From: Phycisphaerales bacterium
GTDB lineage: Bacteria; Planctomycetota; Phycisphaerae; Phycisphaerales; UBA1924
Assembly: GCA_019750095.1 (NCBI GenBank)
Contig: JAIEOW010000187.1
Coordinates: 1 to 38,384, forward strand
Direction: 5' to 3'
Length of the DNA stretch: 38,384 nucleotides
The first letter of the stretch is position 1. Each line of letters opens with the position of its first letter. The notes beneath the pieces were generated by a model, which did no database searches, was not told the DNA's origin, and saw nothing but the letters and a program-made list of their open reading frames with translations. The position numbers were made by a program, and so were the translations under genes. Below are positions 16,568-26,000 of this stretch, piece after piece.

Positions 16568-18064
16568 TCAGCCGCCGGCCTTGGCGCTTGGGAGCTTCGA
16601 GACCAGGCGGAGCGAAACAGTGAGCCCTTCGAGCTGGTAGTGCGGGCGGAGGAAGAACTTCGCCGAGTAGTAGCCGGGGTTGCCCTCGACATCGGCGACG
16701 ACGACTTCGGCTGCGGCGAGCGGACGCTTGGCCTTGGCCTCTTCGCCCGCGGCCGGATCGCTCTCGACGTACTTCATGATCCAGTTGTTGAGCCACTTGG
16801 CCATGTCGTCGCGCTCCTTGAAGGAGCCGATCTTGTCGCGCACGATGCACTTGAGGAAGTGTGCAAAGCGGCAGGTGGCGAACAGGTAGGGCAGACGCGC
16901 GGCGAGGTTGGCGTTGGCCGTCGCATCCGGATCGTCGTACTGCTCGGGCTTGTGGAGCGACTGCGCGCCGACGAAGACGGCGTAGTCGGTGTTCTTCCAA
17001 TGGCTGAGGGGCATGAGCCCGTTCTTGGCCAGCTCGGCCTCACGGCGATCGGTGATGGCGATCTCGGTGGGGCACTTCATGTCCACCCCGCCGTCGTCGG
17101 TGGGGAAGGAGTGCACGGGGAGCCCCTCGATCATGCCGCCGGACTCGACGCCGCGGATGCGTGCGCACCAGCCGTAGAGCTTGAACGAGCGGGTGATGTT
17201 GGTCGCCATCGCATACGCGGAGTTGGCCCACGTGTACTTGGAATGATCGCGGCCTTCGCAGTCTTCTTCGAAGGAGAACTCTTCGACCGGGTTGGTCTTG
17301 GAGCCGTAGGGAATGCGGGCGAGGAAGCGCGGCGCGGTGAGGCCCACGTAGCGGCTGTCGTCGCTCTCGCGGAGCGAGCGCCAGGCGGCGTACTCGGGCG
17401 ACTGGAAGATCTTGGTGATGTCACGCGGATCCGAGAGCTGTTGCCACGAGTCCATGTTGAGCAGACTCGGAGCCGACGCGGAGATGAACGGCGCGTGGGC
17501 GGCGGCGGCGACCTGGGCGATGCCCTGGAGCAACTCGACATCGGGCGGCGTGTGATCGAACTGATAGTCACCGACGAGGCAGCCGTAGGGCGAACCGCCG
17601 GGTGTGCCGAACTCATCCTCGTAGATGCGTTTGAAGATGGGGCTCTGGTCCCAGGCGGTGCCCTTGAACTTCTTCAAGGTTTTGCCGAGGTCCTTCTTGG
17701 AGATGTTCATGACGCGGATCTTCAGCGTCTCATCGGTCTCTGTGTTGTTGACGAGATGATGCAGCCCGCGCCATGTGCCTTCGAGCGACTGGAAGTCCTC
17801 GTTGTGGATGATGGCGTTGACCTGATCCGTCAGCTTCTTGTCGATCGCGGCGATGATGGCCTCGATGCTCTTGACGGCATCGTCGGTGATCAGGTTGGTG
17901 CCCGCGAGCGCCTGGGCCGCGAGGGTCTGCACCGCGGTGGCGATGGCCTCGGTAGCCGTGTCGGTCTTGGGCTTGAACTCCTTTTTCAGGAGTTTCTCGA
18001 ACTCGTTGACTTCCATGGTCGCGCCCGCGGCATGCGGGGCGCCCTGGGATTGGGACTCAGCCAT
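16568..18064 (-). CDS. tssC: TssC (VipB), large sheath subunit
   Basis: A 498-residue TssC. Family blocks include SLEGTWRGLHHLVNNTETDETLK split across residues about 92-115, WDQSPIFKRIYEDEFGTPGG, PYGCLVGDYQFDH, LPVHSFPTDDGG and CRFAHFLKCIVRDKIGSF. TssC pairs with TssB to build the contractile sheath around the Hcp tube. Its ATG at 18064 overlaps the tssB stop by eight bases, so the two are probably made in a fixed ratio by coupled translation. Length and content are typical. Confidence 0.97.
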   Translation of the reverse strand: MAESQSQGAPHAAGATMEVNEFEKLLKKEFKPKTDTATEAIATAVQTLAAQALAGTNLITDDAVKSIEAIIAAIDKKLTDQVNAIIHNEDFQSLEGTWRGLHHLVNNTETDETLKIRVMNISKKDLGKTLKKFKGTAWDQSPIFKRIYEDEFGTPGGSPYGCLVGDYQFDHTPPDVELLQGIAQVAAAAHAPFISASAPSLLNMDSWQQLSDPRDITKIFQSPEYAAWRSLRESDDSRYVGLTAPRFLARIPYGSKTNPVEEFSFEEDCEGRDHSKYTWANSAYAMATNITRSFKLYGWCARIRGVESGGMIEGLPVHSFPTDDGGVDMKCPTEIAITDRREAELAKNGLMPLSHWKNTDYAVFVGAQSLHKPEQYDDPDATANANLAARLPYLFATCRFAHFLKCIVRDKIGSFKERDDMAKWLNNWIMKYVESDPAAGEEAKAKRPLAAAEVVVADVEGNPGYYSAKFFLRPHYQLEGLTVSLRLVSKLPSAKAGG

Positions 18065-18569
18065 TGCCTTCCTCCTTGGGCTTGGGCGCAGAGGCGAGGG
18101 CCTGCATCAGCGCCGGGTCTTGCATGACCTTGGCGAGCAGCGACTCGGCGCCGCTCTTGCCATCCATGTACGAGAGCAGGTTGGCCAGTTGGGTGCGGGC
18201 CTCGAGCAGCTTGCGCAGTGGCTCCACCTTGCGAGCGACGGCGGCCGGCGAGAAGTCGTCCATGCTCTCGAAGGTGATGTCAACAGGGAGGTTGCCCTCG
18301 CCGGTGAGCGTGTTGGGGACCTGGAACGCCACGCGGGGCTTGCAGGACTTCAACCGCTCGTCGAAGTTGTCGACGTCGATCTCGAGGAACTTGCGATCCT
18401 TGACATCCGGAAGCGCGTCGGCGGGTTTGCCGGAAAGGTCGGCCATCACGCCCATGACGAAGGGCAGATTGATCTGCTTTTCCGCGCCGTAAAGCTCGAG
18501 GTCATACTCGATCTGCACGCGGGGTGCCCGGTTGCGGGCGATGAACTTCTGTGAACTGGACTTGGCCAT
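18057..18569 (-). CDS. tssB: TssB (VipA), small sheath subunit
   Basis: A 170-residue TssB beginning MAKSSSQKFIARNRAPRVQ, followed by the family signature EYDLELYGAEKQINLPFV and VMADLSGKP. Later come FESMDDFSPAAVARKVEPL and LLEARTQLANLLSYMDGK, then a C-terminal helix (LLAKVMQDPALMQAL). The ATG at 18569 is chosen because a purine-rich AGGAAGGG lies upstream and the family start fits; the frame continues to 18716 without likeness to TssB. TssB heterodimerises with TssC and presents the N-terminal region recognised by ClpV/TagJ. Confidence 0.96.
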   Translation of the reverse strand: MAKSSSQKFIARNRAPRVQIEYDLELYGAEKQINLPFVMGVMADLSGKPADALPDVKDRKFLEIDVDNFDERLKSCKPRVAFQVPNTLTGEGNLPVDITFESMDDFSPAAVARKVEPLRKLLEARTQLANLLSYMDGKSGAESLLAKVMQDPALMQALASAPKPKEEGNG

Positions 18570-18800
18570 CGGGAGCCCTTCCTGTAACTGCGGCTGGTGT
18601 TTGGCCGCCTTGAACACGAACCACGGGGGATCCGTCCCCATGCACACCCCACCCCGTTCCCCATTCAGCCCCCGCCCCCCAGCCGAATCGTTCGAGATCA
18701 GAGGCCGAGTCCGCACCCCATCCGAAATCCGGAATCGCGACCCTTCAAATGCCTCTCAGAATCATGGGTTGTTCTTGTATCGCAGAACTCGCCCCGACGT
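18570..18800. other. Gap between tssA and tssB
   Basis: 231 bases without a supported gene. It holds the upstream region of tssB and a weak 5-pair inverted repeat (GGGGA/TCCCC, 18626-18639). It is the longest gap in the T6SS run, so an internal promoter for tssB onward is plausible, but I cannot identify one by eye. Confidence 0.4.
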
Positions 18801-19883
18801 TCACGACGGAGGTGATTCCTGCGGGTCGCCGGTCATTTGTTCCACGAGTCGTATCGCCTCCGGTGTGAGGATGCGGGTGATGTCCAGGAATCGCTTGCCG
18901 ACCAGCCGCTGGGCGGCTTTCAGGACGAGCGGCACGGGGCTGGACACTTCGTGGTGTTCATAATAACGAATCAGGTCTTCCAGTGCGAGCACCACATCGG
19001 AGCTTGAGGCGATGGTGCCGCCCCCGGAACGGGCGATGCCGCCGGAAGAGAACGAAGTGCCGCCGGTGGCCGATCCGCCACCCCCCCCGCTATTGCCGGA
19101 AGGCGTGCCGCCGGATCGGCGGGCGACCTGATCCTGAACGAAATCAACCATCTCGCCCACGGCTTTGGCCAATGGGTCGAGCTGGGCCATGCGGTCAAAG
19201 CCGACCTTCTCTGCGAGAAATGCCGTCAGGGCAGCGAGGTCGTCTTTGGCAGCGGTCAGCGTTTTCAGCAGGGCGTTGAGATCGTCCTCGGCGAGCTGGC
19301 TGAAGGCCCCCTCAATTGCGGGGAGCTCTGGAGGCGGCGGCACTCCTTCGGTTGGTGGAGGCGCGGGGAAGTCGCCGCGGGCAATCTGGACGTCGCGGAA
19401 CGAGAACCGCCCCAACTGAGGGTGTGAGACGAACGTGGCTTCGCGAAGCCGGCGGATGACCTTGTAGGGATCACCCATCGTGTCCGGCGGCGCGCCCATG
19501 CAGGCGAGGGCATTCATGCGCTCGGTGGGGTCGTTGTTGTCTTCGGGGTCGAGCCGGGGGAAATAGATGTCCCAGAACCGCTCATTGAGGCCGCGGGCGA
19601 GCTTGATTGCGGAGGCAAAGCCCGGGAGGCCTTGCTCGCGAATCTCGGCGACGGCGAGCCAGAGGAGGACGCGGACGTCCTTGCTCTTTGCGAACAGGTC
19701 CTCGGCCTTGGCGAGGACGTCACGCCAGTTGGGTTCCTCGGCGGCGACCTGGACATCGCCCATGTGCTGCTCGGCGGTGCCCTTGGCGAGGGTCTCCAGC
19801 TCGATGCGCGCGGGGTCGTAGGAAAGGTCCGGGCCGGAAGGGTCGGCGTCGGAGACGGGTTGAAGAAGACGTTCGACGTCCAA
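18801..19883 (-). CDS. tssA: TssA, T6SS cap/assembly protein
   Basis: About 360 residues. The ImpA N-terminal domain opens LDVERLLQPVSDADPSGPDLSYDP and includes EEPNWRDVLAKAEDLFAKS and VLLWLAVAEI. A Gly/Ser-rich linker (about 260-290, containing GGGGG) leads to a short C-terminal domain (SSPVPLVLKAAQRLVGK, FLDITRILTPEAIRLVEQM) of the TssA1-like kind. TssA primes baseplate and sheath assembly. The start is uncertain: I prefer TTG at 19883, just after GGGAGG (19888-19893, a short spacing). The frame has an ATG at 19982, but this falls in a strong hairpin (19967-19991) and adds 33 residues unlike the family. A GTG at 19895 is also possible. A run of eight C on the plus strand (19081-19088) lies in the linker. 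Confidence 0.92.
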   Translation of the reverse strand: MDVERLLQPVSDADPSGPDLSYDPARIELETLAKGTAEQHMGDVQVAAEEPNWRDVLAKAEDLFAKSKDVRVLLWLAVAEIREQGLPGFASAIKLARGLNERFWDIYFPRLDPEDNNDPTERMNALACMGAPPDTMGDPYKVIRRLREATFVSHPQLGRFSFRDVQIARGDFPAPPPTEGVPPPPELPAIEGAFSQLAEDDLNALLKTLTAAKDDLAALTAFLAEKVGFDRMAQLDPLAKAVGEMVDFVQDQVARRSGGTPSGNSGGGGGSATGGTSFSSGGIARSGGGTIASSSDVVLALEDLIRYYEHHEVSSPVPLVLKAAQRLVGKRFLDITRILTPEAIRLVEQMTGDPQESPPS

Positions 19884-19966
19884 TCGGCCTCCCACGGGCG
19901 CGCGAGGAATAGGGTTTGACCTGGCCGGGGGTGGCCATGGGGATGAATCCCGGATCGAAAGCGCGG

Positions 19967-19991
19967 CCCGGACCGAGAACATCGGTCCGGG
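19967..19991 (-). terminator. Strong hairpin after tpsA
   Basis: CCCGGACCGA (19967-19976) and its exact complement (19982-19991) form ten pairs around GAACA. It lies 21 bases past the tpsA stop at 20012 and ahead of tssA. There is no T-run, so it is either a weak or factor-dependent terminator, or an attenuator that lowers tpsA read-through into tssA. Confidence 0.4.
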
Positions 19992-20011
19992 AGCGGTGGG
20001 AGGTGAGAAAA

Positions 20012-23000
20012 CTATCGGGACGCGCGAGCGGTTTTCGTGGAGTTGGCCCGGATCATGGTCTCAAACTGCTCGATGGTGCGGAATCCGCGGGGGCGGACGG
20101 AGCGGAGCATGCTGGCCTTTGCCTGGATGATTTCGCGGCTGGTGAGCCCAATCTGATCGAGCTTGTCGAGGAGAACCTCGAACTGCTGGACAAACTCCAG
20201 AGACTGGGCTTCCTTGGCGTCAGACTCCAAGAACGCTCGGAACTGGGCCGGATCGACATCGCCCTTGGCACCGGTGGATTCGAGATAGCGGCGCACTGAG
20301 GCGTTTAGGGTGTCGAGGATCTCCTTGCGGCGGTCGGCACGCTGGGCCTTGCCGTTCTCGTCGAGAACGGGGTTGCCGCCCTCATCGAGCAGGGGCTTGC
20401 GCATCACGTTGTCGTAGGTCAGGAGCAGATCAGTGACACGATCGGCGGGGAGACGGTTGACGACGGTGGTGAAGTCCTCGGCGGTGGGCGGAGAGCGGCG
20501 CGGGAAGTCGTCGAAGGTGGCGGAACCGGAGAGCTGATCGAGCAGTTCGCCGCTGGTGGGGTTGCGGGGGTTGATGCCGAGCTGCTTGATTTCTTCGAAG
20601 AGTGCCTGGCTGACAGTGGTGTCCTGCCCGACGTCGTTAGTGCGGGATTCGCGTGGGATGGCGCCGGCGATGGTGGTGGCGATGTTGGTGTTGGTGGGGC
20701 CTTCGCTCTTGAGATCGAGGGTGCGGAGGGTGGCACCGGAGGAGTTGATGAGCGTGGGCAGGATGTCACCGAAGGACTGGAAGAGGAAGGTGCTGAGGGT
20801 GCCACGGGCGTCGCCGCCGCCGTCGGTGGTACCGAAGGTGGGGTTGCGGCCGGTACCAGCAGCGACTGGGACGCTGGAGAAGTCGAAGTCGCCGCCGGAG
20901 ACGAAGTCGAGGCCGACGTCGGTGCCGAAGCCGCCCTGGTCACCCAGGAGGCGGCCACCGACGCGACGGTTGAGGGTGATGGCGGGCGAGTTCACGCGGA
21001 GAGAGCGGAGGGTGACGATGTCGCCCAGGAAGGCGGCTGTGGGAGCCGTGATGGAGAGCCCGCCGCCGGCGGTGAGCTTCTCATTCTGGCCCATGCGGAA
21101 GGTGCCGGTGAGGTTGACGGTGAAGTCGGGGAGCGGATTTGGCGTGCGGACGATCGTGCCGTCGGCGGCGCGATTGCGGAAGATGATGGTGGCGACACCG
21201 GGGACGTTGGCGCGGCCGTTGGCCGAGGGGGTGTAGTTCAGGAAGAGATTGCTGAGAGCGCGGGACTGGCCGACGTTTCGAGCGAAGCTGATCAGCGGGA
21301 AGTTGATCGCACCCTCGTTGGTGGAGCGAGCGGTGAGGACGGTGAGGGAGCGTTCGGCGGCGGCATCGGCACCGGTGGCGACGAAGGAGTTGAAGAGGAC
21401 GCCCCCGCCGCCGGCGACATCGATGATGGTGTCTTCGATGATGCGGACGGAGTCGTTGAAGGTGATGGTGCCGTTTGTCTGGATGCGGCCGAAGAGGCGG
21501 GTGGCGCCGTCTTCGTTGGTGGTGATGGTGAAGAGGCGACCCGAGGTCCCGACGTCGCCACGGAAGGTGGTGAGGCCGCCGCCGAAGGAGACGAGGTTGA
21601 GTGAGCGGGCGGTGGAGCCGGCGGAATCGACCTTGCCCAGGAAGTTGAAGTCGCGGCCAGTGAAGTTAATGGTGGCCGCGGAGAGCTGGACGTCAGAGGC
21701 GAGGGTGATGTTGAAGGGGCTGGTGATGGTGCCGCCAGAGGCGGGCGGGATGGCGGCGGCGAGACCACCGCCGAGGCGGATGAACTCACTGCCGACGCCG
21801 TCGGAGTTGCCGTCGAGACGCATGTTGCCGAGGTCGGTGAGGAGGTCGACATCGACAACCATGCCCTCGGACGCGCGGGCGTCGAGCTGGTTGAAGGTGG
21901 AGCCGGTGCCGTTGAAGGTGATCTGGCGTGCGACGAGGTTGGCGGTGCCGGCGATGGCGTTGGAGTTGGTGGCGGTGACGTTGTTGACGGTGAGCTGGGT
22001 GACGACCGCCGAGCCGATGGTGAGATCGGTGGCGATGATGCGGCCGAGTTCGGCACCGGAGATCGTCAGATCGCCGGTGGCGGACCCGAGGCCGATGGTT
22101 CCGGCGGTTGAGCGTGTGATGGTGAGCGAGCCGGCACCGGCGTTGATGGAGCCGTCGAGGATGGCGTCGGCGGCGGAGATGGAGATGTCACTGCCGCTGG
22201 CGTTGATGGTTCGGCCGGAGGCGAGGATGAGGTTGCCAGTGCCGTCGGCGTCCTTGTCGGCGCGGATGGTGGTGATGCCGGAGGTGGTGAGGTCATCGCG
22301 GAGATCGACGTTGCCGTCGGACTCGAGCGTGGCGGAACCGGAGCCGGAGATGCCGCCGGTCTGGGAGCGGAGGACGAGGTTGCCGCCGGAGGCACTGAGT
22401 GTGCGGTTGGAGGCAATGGAGATGCCGTCCTGAGTGTTGGCGGCGTTGTTGGTGTCGCCATTGAGGTTCAGATCGCCAGCGGATGTTGAGAGGTTGGCGT
22501 TGACGAGGATGCCGTCGACGGCTGTGGCGGTGAGGTTTCGGAAGGTGGAGGCGTTGGACTGGAAGGTGAGGGTCTGGCCGGAGATGAAGTTGATGTTGCC
22601 GGTGGTGCCGGCAAGATCGGAGAGCTGGACGCCGTTGACCGTGATGTTGCGGGTGCCGCCGCCACCGATCTGCAGGTTGTTGGTGGTGATGGCGAGGAGT
22701 TCGGCGTTGGAGAGGGTCATGTCGCCGGTGGCCTGACCGAGGCCGATGGAGCCGTCGAGGGCGCGGGCGATGGCGAGAGAGGCGCTCGAGGTGTGGAAGG
22801 AGTTGAGGATGGAGACGTCGCCAGCGAGGAGGATGAACAGCGCGGAGATGTTGGCGGTATCCATCGCGACGACGGAGTCGACGTTGATGGAGGAGATCAG
22901 CTCGCTGCCGAGGGAGAGCGTGCCGGCGGTGATGCGGGAGAGCTCGGCATTGGAGATCTGAAGATCACCGGCCCCGAGGCCCAGGCCGATGGTGCCGGCG

Positions 23001-26000
23001 GTGGAGCGGGTGAAGGAGACGGTGGCGGTGCCGGCGTTGATGGTGCCGTCAAGAACAGCGTCGGCGGCGGTGACGCTGAGGTTGTTGTTGGTGGTGTTGA
23101 GAGTCTTGCCTGCGGCGAGGGTGAAGGTGCCGTTGCCGTTGTTGTCGGCATCGGCGTTGATGACGGTGGGGCCGGCGTTGTTGGTGAGATCGTCGGAGAT
23201 GGTGACGCCGTCGTTGGCGGAGATGTTGATGGTCTGGCCAGAGCCGGGGGCGTTGATGACGATGCCGCCGCGGGCGATGAGGTTGAGGTTGTTGACGGCG
23301 GAGATCGGGCTGTTGATGGTCAGCCCGGCGTTTGAGTTGATGACAAACGAACCCGCGCCGACGATGCCGGCGGCGATGAGGGATACCGAGCCGCCGGAGG
23401 GGCTGGCGGTGGAGATCGTGACGTTGTTGGCGATGGCGATGCGGTCGTTGTCGGCGTCAGTCATCGCGTCGGTGTTGGCGGTGAGTGAGAGGTTGCCCTG
23501 GGTCGCGGAGATGTCGGTGTCGACGATGATGGAGTCATCGGCCTGGGCGAACATGGCGCGGAAGACCTGGGCGGGACCCGCGAAGGAGACATCGCCGGTA
23601 TCGGCGCCGGCGTTGAAGCCGATCTCGGTGATGCCGGTGAGGTCGGCAAGCTGGACATTGCGGACATTGATGCGGGTGGTGTTGGTGTCGCCGATGCCCA
23701 GGAGGAGCGCGGTGATGTTGGCGAGTTCGGCCTTGGTGATGAGCATGTCGCCGGTGCCTTCACCGACGCCGATGGTGCCGAGGGTGTCGCGGGTGATGAA
23801 GACCGACCCGGCGGCGTTGGAGATCAGGCCGTCGATGGAGATGTCGGTGGCGCGGATGTTGAGGTTGCCGCCAGCGACGGAGAGGGTGTCGCCGCTGGTG
23901 ATGCTGAAGGAGCCGCCGCTTGCGGCAAACGTGGCGGAGCCAGCGGTGGCGGAGACGTTGTGGGCGATGCCGATGTTGCCGCTCGCGTTGATCTGGAAGC
24001 TCTGGGCGGTCCAGTTGCCGCCGGTGTTGAGGGCGCCGGTCGAAGCGAAGGTGACGATTCCGCTGGCGGCGTTCAGGGTGGCGTCGACCGAACCGGTGTG
24101 AGCGATGTTCACGCCAGTGTCGCCGGAAGCGGAGAGTGACAGAGACTGCGTGCGAAGGGTGTTGCCGGCGCCGATGGTGCCGAGGGTGGAAGTCAGGTTG
24201 ATGGTTGTGCCCGAGATGTGGGGCGTGTTGTCGGCGGGTGCGGAGATGTCGCCGGAGGCGGAGACGGTGACGACGCCGAGCTGGCTCTGAATCGTGGATC
24301 CTGTCTGGATGATGACGCTGCCGGCGGTGGAGGTGATGTTGACGCCGCCGGAGCCCGCGGCACTGACTGAGTTGGCGAGGGTGATGTCGCCGACGGTGTT
24401 GATGATGGCATCGCCGCCGCCGGAGACACTGACGCCGGAGTTTGCGCTGATGGAACCGATGGTGACGGCACCAGACGAGGTGTAGTTGAACGAGCCGCCA
24501 CTGATGAGGGCGGCGAGGGTGTTGACGGAGCCGGAGAGCGTGGCACCGTTGCTGGAGAGGACGAGGAGGCGGCCGTTGGCACCGCCGATGGTGACATCGG
24601 TGCCGGCGTTGGGGCTGACAACGCCATTGAGCGTGTTGATGGTGAGCAGGGAGTCGTCGGAGAGGGTGAGGCCGCCGTTGAAGGTGAGGAGGCCGCCGCG
24701 GATGAGCAGGTCATACGTGGTCATGGCGAGGTTGATGTCGCCGAGGGAGCCGAGGTTGGTGCCGCCTGTTCCACCGGCGCGGCCGATGGTGACGGTGCCG
24801 GTGGTGGAGATGTTGGCGAGGTCGGCAGCGGAAAGGGAGAAGTCGCCGCCAACGTTGTTGAGAGAGATGGTGTCGGTGTCGTTGTCTGGCTGGAGGGTGA
24901 TGTTGCCGCCGGCCATGAGCGAGGTGGCGATGGAGAGATCGGGCGCGGTGATCTGGATCGAGGCGCCTGCGGAGCCGGTGCCGACGGTGAGGTTGCCGAC
25001 GGAGGCGATCTGCGCGAAGGTGGTGGCGTTGAAGTTCAACTGTCCGCCGATGTTGACGGCGGCGTCGATGCCCGCGGTGGAGCCGAAGGTGGCGTCGCCG
25101 CCGGCGCCGGTGGTGGTGATGTTGAAGGAGGTCGCGCCGGAGAAGTTGCCGGCGGAGATGTCATCGCCGGAGCCCTGCGTGGCGAGGGTGACGGTGCCGT
25201 TGACGGTGAGGTTGGGAACGTTGAGGTTGCCGCTGGTGGTGGTGAGGGAGAGGTTTCGGCCGACGGTGGAGGCGTTTCCGAGGGTGAGGGCCTGGTTGTT
25301 GGTCAGGATGACGTCGCCGGTGCCGGTGGTGTTGACGGTGACGGTGCCGGCGGACTGGAGCTGGTTGAGGGTGATGGAGCCGCCGGTGGTGCCGGTGGAG
25401 AGATTCGCGGCGCCGGTGCGCACGGTGCCGGTGGAGGTGATCGCCCCGCCGGCGGTGGCGTTGAACGTGTTGGTGGTGGCGACCTGGCCGAGCGTGAGCG
25501 GGCCGGTGGAGACGACGGTGATCGGCCCGGCGTCGTCGGCGTTCGCGGCGGAGTTTCGGCTGCGGACGGTGAGCGTGGAGCCAAAGTTGTTGGCGGCGTT
25601 CGTCAGCGAGATGCCCGCGCCACCATCGAGGCGCGAAACGAACGTGGATGAACCACTGACAGTGAACTGATTGGTGGAGGTGATGGTTCCGCCGGAACGG
25701 ACGTCCAGGTTGCCGGTGACGCCGGTGTTGCCGGTGAAGTTGATGGTGTCGGTGGTATCGAGGGTGAGGCCGCCAGTGCTGAGTGCGGCGACGCTGAGGC
25801 TGCCGGTGTTCGAAAGGTCGAGTGCGCCCCCGACGGTGGAAGCGTTGAGGGTGCCGATGGCCGCGTCCAGCGATGCGCCGCCGGTGGTGTTCAGGGTGAG
25901 CGAGCCGCTGGAGGATGTGAAGTCGGTGCCGACGTTGGTGTCGGCGACGCTGGCGACGTTGAGCGTGAGATTCTTGTTGTTGGTTAGCGTGAGTGCGCCG

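Noticed and set aside
16460-18127. 555-codon plus-strand reading frame opposite tssC
   Set aside because: Antisense shadow of a strongly conserved sheath gene.
20012-20650. C-terminal toxin domain on TpsA (CDI-like)
   Set aside because: The charged helical end has no VENN-like motif or nuclease signature that I can see, and no small immunity gene follows; tssA comes next.
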